Shown here one piece after another: positions 16,754 through 25,265 of a stretch of 57,698 bases of DNA (its first letter is position 1; every line of letters starts with the position of its first letter). Location of the stretch: NCBI GenBank assembly GCA_024224815.1, contig JAAENC010000242.1, positions 1 through 57,698 on the forward strand, read 5' to 3'. This DNA is from Chloroflexota bacterium. GTDB taxonomy: Bacteria; Chloroflexota; Anaerolineae; Anaerolineales; Villigracilaceae. The position numbers and the translations under genes are program-made. The notes beneath the pieces were generated by a model, which made no database searches, was not told where the DNA came from, and saw only the letters and a program-made list of their open reading frames with translations.

Positions 16754-17305
16754 CTAATATCCAAGAAACAGTGTGGTAGCAAATGCCAATGCTTTGCTAA
16801 CGACAAATCCCATAATACTACTAAAGAGAAAACGAAGAGCTGCACTAAATAAAAGTGGTATTACCCGTCGCTTTGGACGGGCTTTCTTTTTGGGAACCAC
16901 TGTGATAACTTGTCTATACTGAGCAACTTTTTTAGGGAGAATAGGGGTGCTTTTTATAGTGGGCGCAGCCTGAGGCGGCACTGGTTTTTTCTCTACAACT
17001 GGAAGCTTTTTAGGAGACGAAGGAGGTGGTGCAACAGTTTCCTGTTTTGAACCACATTCTTCACAAAACTTGAATGTACCTGGGTTTTTATGTCCGCAAT
17101 CGGGACATTTTCTCTCCCTCGACATTATTTTAGGAATAGGAACAGGGATAACTAGTTTTGTTCCACAGTTGCCACAAAATTTAAATTCAGGTGGGTTTTC
17201 ATGAGAACAAGCGGTGCAATGAATTGTTTTTAGAAGCGTTTGACCACATCCCCCACAAAATTGATTGCTATCAGGATTCTCTACCGCACAATTTTGACAT
17301 TTCAT
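16754..17305 (-). CDS. Triple zinc-ribbon protein with C-terminal membrane anchor
   Basis: This 183-residue protein has three consecutive zinc ribbons, each of the form CxxC...CGxCG or CEECG, covering about residues 3-90. A Pro/Lys-rich linker follows, then a basic patch (KKKARPKRR) and a hydrophobic C-terminal segment (about 150-180) that should anchor it in the membrane. Start 17305 is chosen over an upstream in-frame ATG at 17341 because AAGGAAGAG lies just before it and the first ribbon begins immediately. Function is unknown; zinc-ribbon modules can bind proteins or nucleic acids. It is the first gene of the three-gene minus-strand cluster, 23 bases before the RDD-repeat gene. Confidence 0.8.
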   Translation of the reverse strand: MKCQNCAVENPDSNQFCGGCGQTLLKTIHCTACSHENPPEFKFCGNCGTKLVIPVPIPKIMSRERKCPDCGHKNPGTFKFCEECGSKQETVAPPPSSPKKLPVVEKKPVPPQAAPTIKSTPILPKKVAQYRQVITVVPKKKARPKRRVIPLLFSAALRFLFSSIMGFVVSKALAFATTLFLGY

Positions 17306-17528
17306 TGCTCTTCCTTGTTTTGGATGAACTATATCTTTCATTGTATAGTACTAAAACGAGGTTTTCAACTACTTCTCATATTTCTTGTTCTTTTATTTTT
17401 ACACGCAATAATCTTTGATAGTGATAAAATCTTTGATATCTAATTGTAGGCAGGAAAAAATCTCGTTGGGAAGATGTTTTTTAGCGGGAGCAAGCCTGAA
17501 ACAGGTTCGACGCGGCTTTTCATCCAAT

Positions 17529-19031
17529 ATGAAAAAAAACTTTTTATTATCACAAAGCAGACCAGAGAAGCTCTTCTCTTGGGCCATTTCTGGCCTTCTT
17601 TTTGTAGGGGTTTTATTTCGAGCAAGGCACTTCTTTATAGAACGTTCTCTCTGGCTTGACGAGGCGATGCTGGCGTTGAATATTTTGGATCTGTCCTTTT
17701 GGGAGTTGACGCAACAGCCTTTGCCATATCAGCAGGGTGCACCGATCGGTTTTCTCTTTTTCGTGAAAGCGACGACTTTGCTTTTGGGGGATTCTGAGTA
17801 TGCTTTTCGGCTTTATTCTTTTGGGGCAGGGCTGGCGGCTTTATTTCTCTTGGCTTTTCTGGCAAGACATTATTTGGAAAAAGCAGGGGCGCTTTTCGCT
17901 TTGGCATTATTTTCTGGGAGCCCTTATATAGTCTATTATTCATCTGAAACAAAACAATATATGGGTGATATTGCGATAACGGCACTGATTTTATATTTGC
18001 TTTATTGGCAACTCAGAGATGATTTTAACCTTCGAAAGAGTGTCTTTTTTATTTTCGTCAATCTTTTCGTCTTGTGGTTTTCTCATCCTTCAGCTTTTTC
18101 TGTTGCAGCTACGGGCGCTGTACTCTTTTTGCATTATTGGCGCGAAAGGGAGAAAAAGGGGCTCTTTTTTGCAGGTGCAAATTTGGCACTTTCAGGCATA
18201 AATGCGGGTCTGCTTTATTGGTTTCATATACGCCTTCTCTCCGAAAACGATTTTTTGCGCTCCTTCTGGGAAGAAGTCTTTATGCCTATACCACCGACTC
18301 TGGAATGGTTCGGGAAAATGTGGGCTGGTATCTTGAGCAATCCTTTCGGATTAAAGGTCTTCTATTTTGGTTTTTTTCTGCTCTTTTTGAGTGGGATATT
18401 CTTCCTTTGGAAGAAAAACTGGCAATTTACACTTGCTCTGGTCTTTATCCTTTTAAGTGTATTCGCAGCAGGCGCTCTGCAAAAATATCCTCTTGCCGAG
18501 CGGATGATGCTCTTTTCCACACCGATTTTCTTTTTACTCTTCGGTGCAGGAATAGATGCACTATATAACCTGATAAAAGAGAAAAGGCTCTCTTTTATTT
18601 TTGTAGCATTTCTTGCAATATATGTATTATATGCTCCCTTTGGGCGATCATTTGAGCGTTTGCGTCAGCCTTTTTATCGTGAACATATTCGCCCCACTCT
18701 AAGTTACCTAAAAGAAAATTTTCAAGATGGAGATATGCTCTATTTATATTACTTTGCAGAGCCAGCCTTTCTTTTCTATCAGCCCAAATTTCATCTCGAA
18801 GATATAAACTATTTTGTAGGGGGCGAGCATCAGGATAATCCCGATGCCTATATAGAAGAATTCAACGGTTTGGAAGGACGTGTTTGGCTACTCTTCACCC
18901 ATGTATATGAGGTTGCCCACATCAATGAAGAAAATTTCATCATCGGGCATCTGGAGCAAAAAGCAAAAAAAGCCCAATCACACCGCATTCCCGGGACTTC
19001 GGTCTCTCTCTATTTATTTGAGTTTCCTTAG
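17529..19031 (+). CDS. GT39/ArnT-like polytopic membrane glycosyltransferase
   Basis: This protein of about 500 residues is predicted to have ten or more transmembrane helices and resembles the GT-C fold of dolichyl-phosphate-mannose or ArnT-type transferases, which take a sugar from a polyprenyl-phosphate donor. Near the N terminus the first exterior loop holds RSLWLDEAMLALN, with the Asp-Glu pair expected at the GT-C catalytic site. Hydrophobic helices follow to about residue 380, then a soluble C-terminal part with FLFYQPKF. The ATG at 17529 is selected because the membrane protein begins there; an in-frame start at 17415 would add 38 residues with no family resemblance. Acceptor and donor are unknown. 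Confidence 0.75.
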   Translation: MKKNFLLSQSRPEKLFSWAISGLLFVGVLFRARHFFIERSLWLDEAMLALNILDLSFWELTQQPLPYQQGAPIGFLFFVKATTLLLGDSEYAFRLYSFGAGLAALFLLAFLARHYLEKAGALFALALFSGSPYIVYYSSETKQYMGDIAITALILYLLYWQLRDDFNLRKSVFFIFVNLFVLWFSHPSAFSVAATGAVLFLHYWREREKKGLFFAGANLALSGINAGLLYWFHIRLLSENDFLRSFWEEVFMPIPPTLEWFGKMWAGILSNPFGLKVFYFGFFLLFLSGIFFLWKKNWQFTLALVFILLSVFAAGALQKYPLAERMMLFSTPIFFLLFGAGIDALYNLIKEKRLSFIFVAFLAIYVLYAPFGRSFERLRQPFYREHIRPTLSYLKENFQDGDMLYLYYFAEPAFLFYQPKFHLEDINYFVGGEHQDNPDAYIEEFNGLEGRVWLLFTHVYEVAHINEENFIIGHLEQKAKKAQSHRIPGTSVSLYLFEFP

Positions 19032-19082
19032 ATATTTGTATTGTAAAACAGCATTATTCCCCTTAAAAACACCTTTTTACAC

Positions 19083-19111
19083 TTGACCCGCGCTCCCTCT
19101 CGTTCTACAAT
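19083..19111 (+). promoter_or_regulatory. Sigma-70-type promoter of glyA-gcvT
   Basis: TTGACC (19083-19088) and TACAAT (19106-19111) are separated by exactly 17 bases, giving a leader of about 60 bases. This is the best-formed plus-strand promoter in the window. Confidence 0.75.
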
Positions 19112-19176
19112 CTAATTGTCTGACAACTTGACATTTCCCTTATCTATTTAATTCACCCTTTTTACGGAGACTCCCA

Positions 19177-22100
19177 ATGTCCGATTTTCTCGTTCGTGGC
19201 TCGCTTGAAGAGCTTGACCCCAAAGTTTTTGAATTAACCCAAATTGAAGCGGAGCGCCAAGTCCGCAAGCTGATCATGATCGCGTCTGAATCGCAGGCTC
19301 CGCTTGCTGTGCGCGAGGGATTGGCATCTGCTTTCCAGAATATCTACGCGGAAGGTTACCCCGATGAAGATAGCCGCTGGATGACGGAAGATGAACTTCT
19401 TGATCATAATGAGCGTCTTTTACATTATCGCCGTTATTCTGACCCGCGCTATTACAAAGGCGTGGAATATGCTGACACTATCGAGTCGCTCGCTCGTCGA
19501 CGTGCGGCAGAAGCATTTGCTGCGAATGGCGTGACTGCTGATGAGATTTATGTCAATATTCAGGCGCTTTCTGGTGGCCCTGCAAATAATGCTGTTTACC
19601 ACGCACTGGTTCAGCCCGGCGATACTGTGATGGGCATGGATTTGCTCCACGGCGGGCATCTTTCGCATGGTTCGCATGTTAATCGTTCGGGCAAAAATTA
19701 CAATATCATCAGCTATGGCATCGACGATGAGACCGAGCAAATGGATTACGACCATATCCGCGCCCTTGCTCTCGAACATAAGCCAAAAATGATCATTGCG
19801 GGTTTCTCCTCCTATTCTTGGGTGCCCGATTGGGTGAAATTCCGTGAGATCGCGGATGAAGTTGGCGCGTATCTCCTCTGCGATATTTCCCACATCGGTG
19901 GTCTTACGGCTGCGGGCGTTGTGCCTTCGCCAATGGGCATCGCGGATGTGATCATGTCTACCACCCACAAATCATTGCACGGACCACGCGGCGCGGTTTT
20001 GATGACGACAAAACGTCTCATCTCCCGCAAAATTGACCGCGCTGTTTTCCCCGGCGAGCAAGGCGGACCCCATATCAATACTTTCGTCGGTTTGGCGTTG
20101 GCGTTCAAACTGGCCAAGACCGAAGATTATAAAAACCTGCAACAGCAGACCATTGATAACGCCATTGCGATGGTCGATCAATTCCAGAAGCGCGGATTAA
20201 AAGTTCCTTTTGGCGGCACAAATACGCACTTGATCAATATTGATTGCCGCAGCATTAAAGGCGCGGATGGCGCAACTTTGAGCGGGGATATGGCCTCCCG
20301 TATTCTCGACGTTGCGGGTTTGGTCGTCAACCGAAACACTATTCCTGGCGACCGTTCTGCACTCGCGCCGAGCGGCATTCGTTTGGGCACGCCGTGGATC
20401 ACCCAGCGTGGATTTGATGAAGCAAAATCCCGTGAGTTAGCAGATATTATCAGCGATGTTTTGCTCGGTTGTCAGCCTTATTTCATGGATGTGCCCCGTA
20501 AACGCAAACCCCAACGCCGAGCAACTATCCCCTTTGAGTTGCTGAACGATGCCAAATTGCGCATCCGTAAATTGGCGCTGGAAGCAGGTATGGATTTTGA
20601 ACCTGTAGACAGCGGCTACCCCCATTTTTATTATATTGACGACAAAGTAAACGCCAAAGATGGTTGGGTTGCCTATGATTTGATGGGCAAACAAATCCGT
20701 CAGGCGCTGGATTATGCTTTGAGCGCAGATCTTTCTGCCCTCGCCGATGGAGAGAGTGCGGCAACCTGCGTCCACACCCCGACCAAGATCGTTAAAGGCA
20801 CCCTGACTCGGGTCACGAGCGAAGCGTATCGTCTTTCCATCCCCGAAGAAGATGCAACTTTGGCATCCACTTGGCTGCGCGATCTATCCGATGGCTATGT
20901 TTCGATGAACGTTGAAAATAGCGAAGATTTCGCCGCATCCCGCGTGCCCGGGCCATTTATCGTCGCCGAATCTGACGCTGATCCCGTAAAACGGGAGGGC
21001 AAAGAAGAAAAAGAGAGCTACAAAGCTTTCTTTGCGGGCATTGACCAACTTGAGATTAAAGAGCGCCCCGCGCTGCCCGATTTTGAGTGGGCAGACCCCG
21101 CCGACCCACCCCTGCAACGCACCGCAATTTACGAGGTGCATAAGGAATTGGGCGGCAAATTGATCCCCTTTGCGGGTTGGGAAATGCCCGTTTGGTACAG
21201 CAACGTGAAAGAAGAGCACCTTGCCACGCGCAAGGCTGCGGGACTTTTCGATGTGGCGCATATGGGCGTTTACGACGTGCGCGGCGACGATGCGGCCAGT
21301 TTTTTAGACACGGTTTGCGGCAACGATATTGGCGGCCTGAATGTCGACAATTCGCTTTACACGCACTTTTTGACCCCCGAAGCCGAAGTGATCGACGACA
21401 CGCTCGTTTATCGCCGTGGCTTGGATGATTTCCTCGTGGTCGTGAATGCATCGAACGATGATAAAGATCGCACCTGGCTGGAATCAGTACGGGATGGAAA
21501 AGTTAAGATAGATAATAAATATCCGTGGGCGCGAACCTATGGATATAACGCTGAAATCCGGAACTTACGTGACCCCAACGTGGGCGATGCCATGAAAGTG
21601 GATATTGCGCTTCAAGGTCCGAGGTCCCGAGACGTGCTCCTGGCAATGGGCGTGGACGATAAAAACCGTGCCCGTATTATGGGCTTAAAACGTACCCAAC
21701 TCTGCGATGCAAGGGTCGGCGGCTTTGAGTTAATCGTCTCCCGCACAGGCTACACGGGCGAAAAGATGGCATTTGAACTCTTCGTACACCCCGAACGCGC
21801 CGCCGAATTCTGGATGGCGATCATGAAAGCGGGTGAGCAATTCGGCGTGATGCCGATCGGTTTGGGCGCGCGCGACAGCCTACGCACCGAATTTGGTCTG
21901 CCCCTTTATGGGCACGAAATGGGTCTCGGCTCCGGCCAAATGGGGCAAAGCGATCTCGGCGTCGCCGAAGGCGGATTTGGCTCCTACGTTAAGACCTACA
22001 AACCTTATTTCATCGGACGCGATGCCTATATTGCGAACGAAAAGAAACGCAAAAACGTCGTTGTCCGTTTCACTTTTGCGGACAAAGTTGTCCGTATGGC

Positions 22101-22353
22101 GCATAACGGCGACCCCGTTATGGACGGTCGCGGCAAAGTGATTGGCTGGGTAACCTCCTGCGCCGTGGATGGCAACGGCTATATCACGGGGCAGGCTTAT
22201 GTCCCGCTGAAATTCGCCAAGAAAGATACGCCGATCTTTATTTATCAGAGCGCATCCGACAAAGCAGGCAAAGCCCCCGCTGAGTTGAAAATGGGGAATA
22301 AGGCTACGCTGCCGAGCAAGGCGCTTGTGGTGACGAGGTTTGCGAAGCTGTAA
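19177..22353 (+). CDS. glyA-gcvT: Fused serine hydroxymethyltransferase - aminomethyltransferase
   Basis: One 1058-residue polypeptide joins two folate enzymes of one-carbon metabolism. The N-terminal part (about 1-480) is SHMT, with IASESQAP near the start, a PLP lysine K265 in TTHKSLHGPRG and GTNTHL. A less conserved stretch (about 480-645) contains a charged linker. The C-terminal part (about 650-1058) is GcvT, the T protein of the glycine cleavage system, with IPFAGWEMPVWY, GLFDVAHMG, DSLRTEFGLPLYGHE and GQAYV. Both halves appear complete. SHMT uses and T protein makes 5,10-methylene-tetrahydrofolate, so fusion could pass the intermediate or balance glycine flux. GGAGA precedes the ATG. 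No gcvH or gcvP is in the window. A terminator follows. Confidence 0.95.
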   Translation: MSDFLVRGSLEELDPKVFELTQIEAERQVRKLIMIASESQAPLAVREGLASAFQNIYAEGYPDEDSRWMTEDELLDHNERLLHYRRYSDPRYYKGVEYADTIESLARRRAAEAFAANGVTADEIYVNIQALSGGPANNAVYHALVQPGDTVMGMDLLHGGHLSHGSHVNRSGKNYNIISYGIDDETEQMDYDHIRALALEHKPKMIIAGFSSYSWVPDWVKFREIADEVGAYLLCDISHIGGLTAAGVVPSPMGIADVIMSTTHKSLHGPRGAVLMTTKRLISRKIDRAVFPGEQGGPHINTFVGLALAFKLAKTEDYKNLQQQTIDNAIAMVDQFQKRGLKVPFGGTNTHLINIDCRSIKGADGATLSGDMASRILDVAGLVVNRNTIPGDRSALAPSGIRLGTPWITQRGFDEAKSRELADIISDVLLGCQPYFMDVPRKRKPQRRATIPFELLNDAKLRIRKLALEAGMDFEPVDSGYPHFYYIDDKVNAKDGWVAYDLMGKQIRQALDYALSADLSALADGESAATCVHTPTKIVKGTLTRVTSEAYRLSIPEEDATLASTWLRDLSDGYVSMNVENSEDFAASRVPGPFIVAESDADPVKREGKEEKESYKAFFAGIDQLEIKERPALPDFEWADPADPPLQRTAIYEVHKELGGKLIPFAGWEMPVWYSNVKEEHLATRKAAGLFDVAHMGVYDVRGDDAASFLDTVCGNDIGGLNVDNSLYTHFLTPEAEVIDDTLVYRRGLDDFLVVVNASNDDKDRTWLESVRDGKVKIDNKYPWARTYGYNAEIRNLRDPNVGDAMKVDIALQGPRSRDVLLAMGVDDKNRARIMGLKRTQLCDARVGGFELIVSRTGYTGEKMAFELFVHPERAAEFWMAIMKAGEQFGVMPIGLGARDSLRTEFGLPLYGHEMGLGSGQMGQSDLGVAEGGFGSYVKTYKPYFIGRDAYIANEKKRKNVVVRFTFADKVVRMAHNGDPVMDGRGKVIGWVTSCAVDGNGYITGQAYVPLKFAKKDTPIFIYQSASDKAGKAPAELKMGNKATLPSKALVVTRFAKL

Positions 22354-22371
22354 GAGATAAAAAACAGAATC

Positions 22372-22412
22372 AAAAAGCCTTCCAAGATCATCCACGTCTT
22401 GGGAGGCTTTTT
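22372..22412. terminator. Terminator of glyA-gcvT, CCTTCCAAG family
   Basis: A long stem (22372-22387 with 22397-22412, one mismatch) bounded by five A and five T residues lies 18 bases after the stop. Its core AAGCCTTCCAAG recurs in five further hairpins between 26 and 34 kb. Confidence 0.8.
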
Positions 22413-22424
22413 CGTTTAACGGGC

Positions 22425-22721
22425 GGGCGAGTTAGATGCGTACCCAAGGGGCATGCTATCGCACCTAAACGATGAACATTAACCCCTTCGATGGGCAAAA
22501 TGCTTGGCGATTGGCAGATTCTTATCGAAATAGGTGCGACGCATCCCTGCGTGGTGATTTTGGTGAGATGGTCGGCTTTGAGAGCAAAATCGGAGAGCCT
22601 TTTGAGATTTACCCGCCCGGACGTAAACGTCTGGGCTACATGGCTGAAGCCCCGTTGGGGCTGGGATAGGGTGCTTTAGCATCCTTCCGCTTTTAGCCCG
22701 ATGGTTTACCATCGGGTGGTG
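22425..22721 (+). repeat. Long direct repeat, copy A
   Basis: About 297 bases that recur almost identically at 26178-26500. It contains a split dyad (left arm GATGCGT...CGCACCTA interrupted by 18 bases; right arm TAGGTGCGACGCATC), then three small hairpins: CCCGGACGT/ACGTCTGGG at 22616-22635, AGCCCC/GGGGCT, and GATGGT/ACCATC. A further partial unit (GTCGGAGAGCCTTTTGAGAT) follows near 22756. This explains most of the 596-base gap before 22950; no coding sequence is credible here. Confidence 0.85.
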
Positions 22722-22933
22722 TGTTTTATGAAAATGTCATAGCTTCAATAGCAAAGTCGGAGAGCCTTTTGAGATGTCCGCGTCTTGGTTTTTATGTGGA
22801 AAAACGTAAGGACGACCCTTTGTGCTGTGCAGAAAACGTCTTCTTGATGATGGAGATTTAGTAAAAAGGGAATGTTTTCTTTCTATCCAAACGGGTCGCC
22901 TCTGTTAATAAAGTTAGGAAAAGATATATCGTT

Positions 22934-22939
22934 TATAAT
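22934..22939 (+). promoter_or_regulatory. Candidate -10 box, near-leaderless start
   Basis: TATAAT lies 10 bases before the ATG at 22950. If used, the transcript would begin within a few bases of the start codon. No clear -35 hexamer is visible. Confidence 0.4.
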
Positions 22940-22949
22940 CATTGAAAAA

Positions 22950-23831
22950 ATGAGAAAACTTAATACCCAACTTGCGCTAGACACTTTATTTTTACTTATC
23001 ATTTTTGGCTTAATGATTGGTCTTGTATTAGCTCAGGCAAATCCTTATATCACACTGCCAGGTCGGGACAATGGCTTTTTTCTTTATGCAGGAGCTCAAC
23101 TTTTAGATGGGAAACTTCCATATATTGACTTCTGGGATAGTAAGCCACCAGGAGTTTTTTATATTAATGCACTTGGTCTGCTTATTGGAAAAGGCTCCCG
23201 CTGGGGAGTTTGGCTGATAGAATTCCTTTTTCTACTTATTTCATCTACATTTTTTTTTATAAGTACTCGTAAAAAATGGGGACAAGGAGCAGCGTTTTTA
23301 TCCAGTATTGCCTGGCTTTATGGGATGTCAAGAGTCTTAGAAAGAGGAAACTTCACAGAAGAATACTCCCTTTTTTTTAGCTTCTTAGCTTTGGCATATT
23401 TTTTATATGTTGATAGTAAAGAAGACAAGAAACTTGCGTTTTTTCTTGGCGCAACCTTTGCTTTAAATTTCTTGTTACGGGCTAATAATATTGGCATTGC
23501 AGCTTCAGGTATTCTTGCCTTGCTCTTTTCGAAAATATTTACTGGTGAACACAAAAAAATACCCCGAATACTTTTGTGGATTGGTTGTTCTTCAGGAACA
23601 ATATTTCTAATTACATTTTTCTATTTTCTCCAAAAGGGTGTTTTTGTAGAAATGTTCAAGGCGGCTATTCTATATAACCTTTTCTATTCTACAGCTAAAC
23701 ATACACTTAGCTTAAATTTATGGCAAAAAATCAACTATATTGGGTGGCCAGCATACGTCGCATTTGGTGGATATTTTTATACCCTCTATCAAGCAGTTCG
23801 AAACTATTCAAAAAACATTACACACCCTTAA
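22950..23831 (+). CDS. GT39-like membrane protein, N-terminal portion (split gene)
   Basis: This frame encodes about 293 residues of a polytopic membrane protein. Helices are interleaved with a loop carrying LPGRDNGFFLYAG and DFWDSKPPGVFY, features of GT39/ArnT-like GT-C transferases, where the Asp in the first exterior loop is catalytic. The frame closes at 23831 shortly after the heptamer A AAA AAC (23810-23816), and the next frame continues with compatible membrane segments. The intact protein would be about 530 residues, normal for the family. The ATG at 22950 is preferred because a TATAAT box overlaps the upstream alternative. A lost base in the A run, a sequencing error or programmed -1 slippage are all possible. 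Confidence 0.7.
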   Translation: MRKLNTQLALDTLFLLIIFGLMIGLVLAQANPYITLPGRDNGFFLYAGAQLLDGKLPYIDFWDSKPPGVFYINALGLLIGKGSRWGVWLIEFLFLLISSTFFFISTRKKWGQGAAFLSSIAWLYGMSRVLERGNFTEEYSLFFSFLALAYFLYVDSKEDKKLAFFLGATFALNFLLRANNIGIAASGILALLFSKIFTGEHKKIPRILLWIGCSSGTIFLITFFYFLQKGVFVEMFKAAILYNLFYSTAKHTLSLNLWQKINYIGWPAYVAFGGYFYTLYQAVRNYSKNITHP

Positions 23832-24538
23832 CCATATTTTTACTCATCAGTTTGCCATTAGAAATTGTTTTGAGCAGTATTTCAGGAAGAGTTTATTTAC
23901 ACTATTTGATCTCTTGGATGCCAGTAGTTGCAATTTTTAATGCAGTAGCCTATTCGGTTTTTGGAAAGTTTATTTTTTCAAATCAGTTTCTTAAAACCTT
24001 TAATGACCGTAAATATAGCTTGCTTATCATATTTCCTATTTTAATGTTGGTTTATATAAATTCAGGCATTTTGAAAGAATATAAAAGCACTGCAGCTCGC
24101 CTCCTGTATGAAAGAAGGCTTGGAATTGATCGCCAAGATCTTGTAGCAGATTTTGTGAGAGAAAACACAGTCAAAAGCGATACTGTTCTTAGTTGGGGAG
24201 CAATCCCTAGCGTTAACTTTCTTGCAAAAAGAAACTCTCCCACGCCATATCTTTTCTATCCAGCTTATGAAAAATCTCCATATACAGAAGAGATGGGAAT
24301 GTTATTTTTTCAAAAAATCAGATCAAATCCGCCTATAGTAATCGTCGATACCTTTCGCGCATCTCCTGATTATATTTTGTCGCTTGATCCAACTATTCGA
24401 CAATCACAATTGAAGCACAAAAAAATATTGATTTATCAAAATACACCTTATCAATGTGATTTTTTTATATTTGTAGAAGAGAATTATCAGCGCATAGAAA
24501 CCATCAATAGCTTTGATATTTATGTATATTCCAAGTAA
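23720..24538 (+). CDS. GT39-like membrane protein, C-terminal portion (split gene)
   Basis: The frame is open from 23720, but the part resembling a continuation of the preceding protein starts near 23813 (KKHYTPLTIF onward). It adds several transmembrane helices, for example IFLLISLPLEIVLSS and SLLIIFPILMLVY, then a soluble C-terminal domain with SWGAIPSVNFLAKR and NPPIVIVDTF, as commonly seen at the end of GT39-like proteins. Residues encoded before 23813 are an out-of-frame shadow of the upstream half. Read alone it would lack the catalytic N-terminal loop, so an independent function is unlikely. It ends 15 bases before the next membrane-protein gene. Confidence 0.6.
   Translation: MAKNQLYWVASIRRIWWIFLYPLSSSSKLFKKHYTPLTIFLLISLPLEIVLSSISGRVYLHYLISWMPVVAIFNAVAYSVFGKFIFSNQFLKTFNDRKYSLLIIFPILMLVYINSGILKEYKSTAARLLYERRLGIDRQDLVADFVRENTVKSDTVLSWGAIPSVNFLAKRNSPTPYLFYPAYEKSPYTEEMGMLFFQKIRSNPPIVIVDTFRASPDYILSLDPTIRQSQLKHKKILIYQNTPYQCDFFIFVEENYQRIETINSFDIYVYSK
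23810..23816 (+). other. A AAA AAC heptamer at the frame break
   Basis: In the upstream frame the codons are TCA AAA AAC, so the heptamer has the exact phase of a -1 slippery site. A one-base backward slip continues into the downstream frame at CAT (23816). No strong stem-loop is obvious just downstream, which favours a lost A or assembly error over a programmed event. Confidence 0.5.
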
Positions 24539-24553
24539 TAATTGAGTCTATTT

Positions 24554-25255
24554 ATGAAAATGTTCAATAGCAAAAAATCTAGGTTACTCAAAATTCTTAT
24601 TTTCGTGCTTCCTATCTGTTTTCTTTTTTTATTTTATTCTCTTCGAAAAAATAATGTTGTTCTTTATTTGGACTTAGTGCAGGAAGACTTATTTGTTGAG
24701 AATATTACATCGGGAATATATTTTATATCCTCACTAGTAGCAGCGAAAATTTCACTATCATTATATAAGCAAAAAAAAAATCTAATAGGTGCTTTATACT
24801 TATGTTTAGCACTTGGAATGTTTTTTGTGTCTGGTGAAGAAATAAGTTGGGGGCAAAGAATTATAGATGTAACCTCTCCTCAATTTTTCGTTGAACACAA
24901 TAGCCAAAGAGAAATCTCAATTCATAATCTTTATCCAATCCAAAAGGTATTGCATCAAAGTTATATTTTAGTAGGTTTATTTGGTGCTTCTTCCTGGCTC
25001 TTTTTGTTTAGAATTCAAAAAAAACAGAACTTCCCCATATATTTATTTAGCCCTACATGGTACATATCAAGTTATTTTTTTCAGGCAGCACTGTTTTACA
25101 TATATTTTGAGTACTTTCGACCTAAAAATGATGTTCTAGGCCTATCTTTTCAAGATCAGGAACCAGTGGAATTAATTTTAAGTATGGGGTTCCTCTTGTT
25201 TATTACAATAAATATGTGTAGACAAAATCAAAAGACTAATTTTGAATCTTTCTGA
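24554..25255 (+). CDS. Uncharacterised polytopic membrane protein (EEISWGQ motif)
   Basis: I cannot name this protein of about 233 residues. It has about six hydrophobic segments. The most distinctive motif is FFVSGEEISWGQRI (about residues 94-107 from this start), placing two glutamates at the end of a helix, followed by an Asn/His-containing segment, QREISIHNLYP. This arrangement could form a metal or substrate site in the membrane, but that is inference. The ATG at 24554 is preferred to the TTG twelve bases earlier. Very AT-rich coding sequence sets it, with its neighbours, apart from the housekeeping genes in the window. It ends 10 bases before the next membrane gene. Confidence 0.7.
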   Translation: MKMFNSKKSRLLKILIFVLPICFLFLFYSLRKNNVVLYLDLVQEDLFVENITSGIYFISSLVAAKISLSLYKQKKNLIGALYLCLALGMFFVSGEEISWGQRIIDVTSPQFFVEHNSQREISIHNLYPIQKVLHQSYILVGLFGASSWLFLFRIQKKQNFPIYLFSPTWYISSYFFQAALFYIYFEYFRPKNDVLGLSFQDQEPVELILSMGFLLFITINMCRQNQKTNFESF

Positions 25256-25265
25256 TTATTAGAAT

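Noticed and set aside
18074-18568. A 164-codon frame overlapping the GT39-like gene
   Set aside because: Same-strand shadow in another frame; the main frame has the transmembrane pattern and the LDEA motif.
19112-19176. Possible glycine riboswitch before the glyA-gcvT fusion
   Set aside because: The leader is only about 60 bases after a well-formed promoter, too short for a glycine aptamer, and the expected conserved core is not visible.
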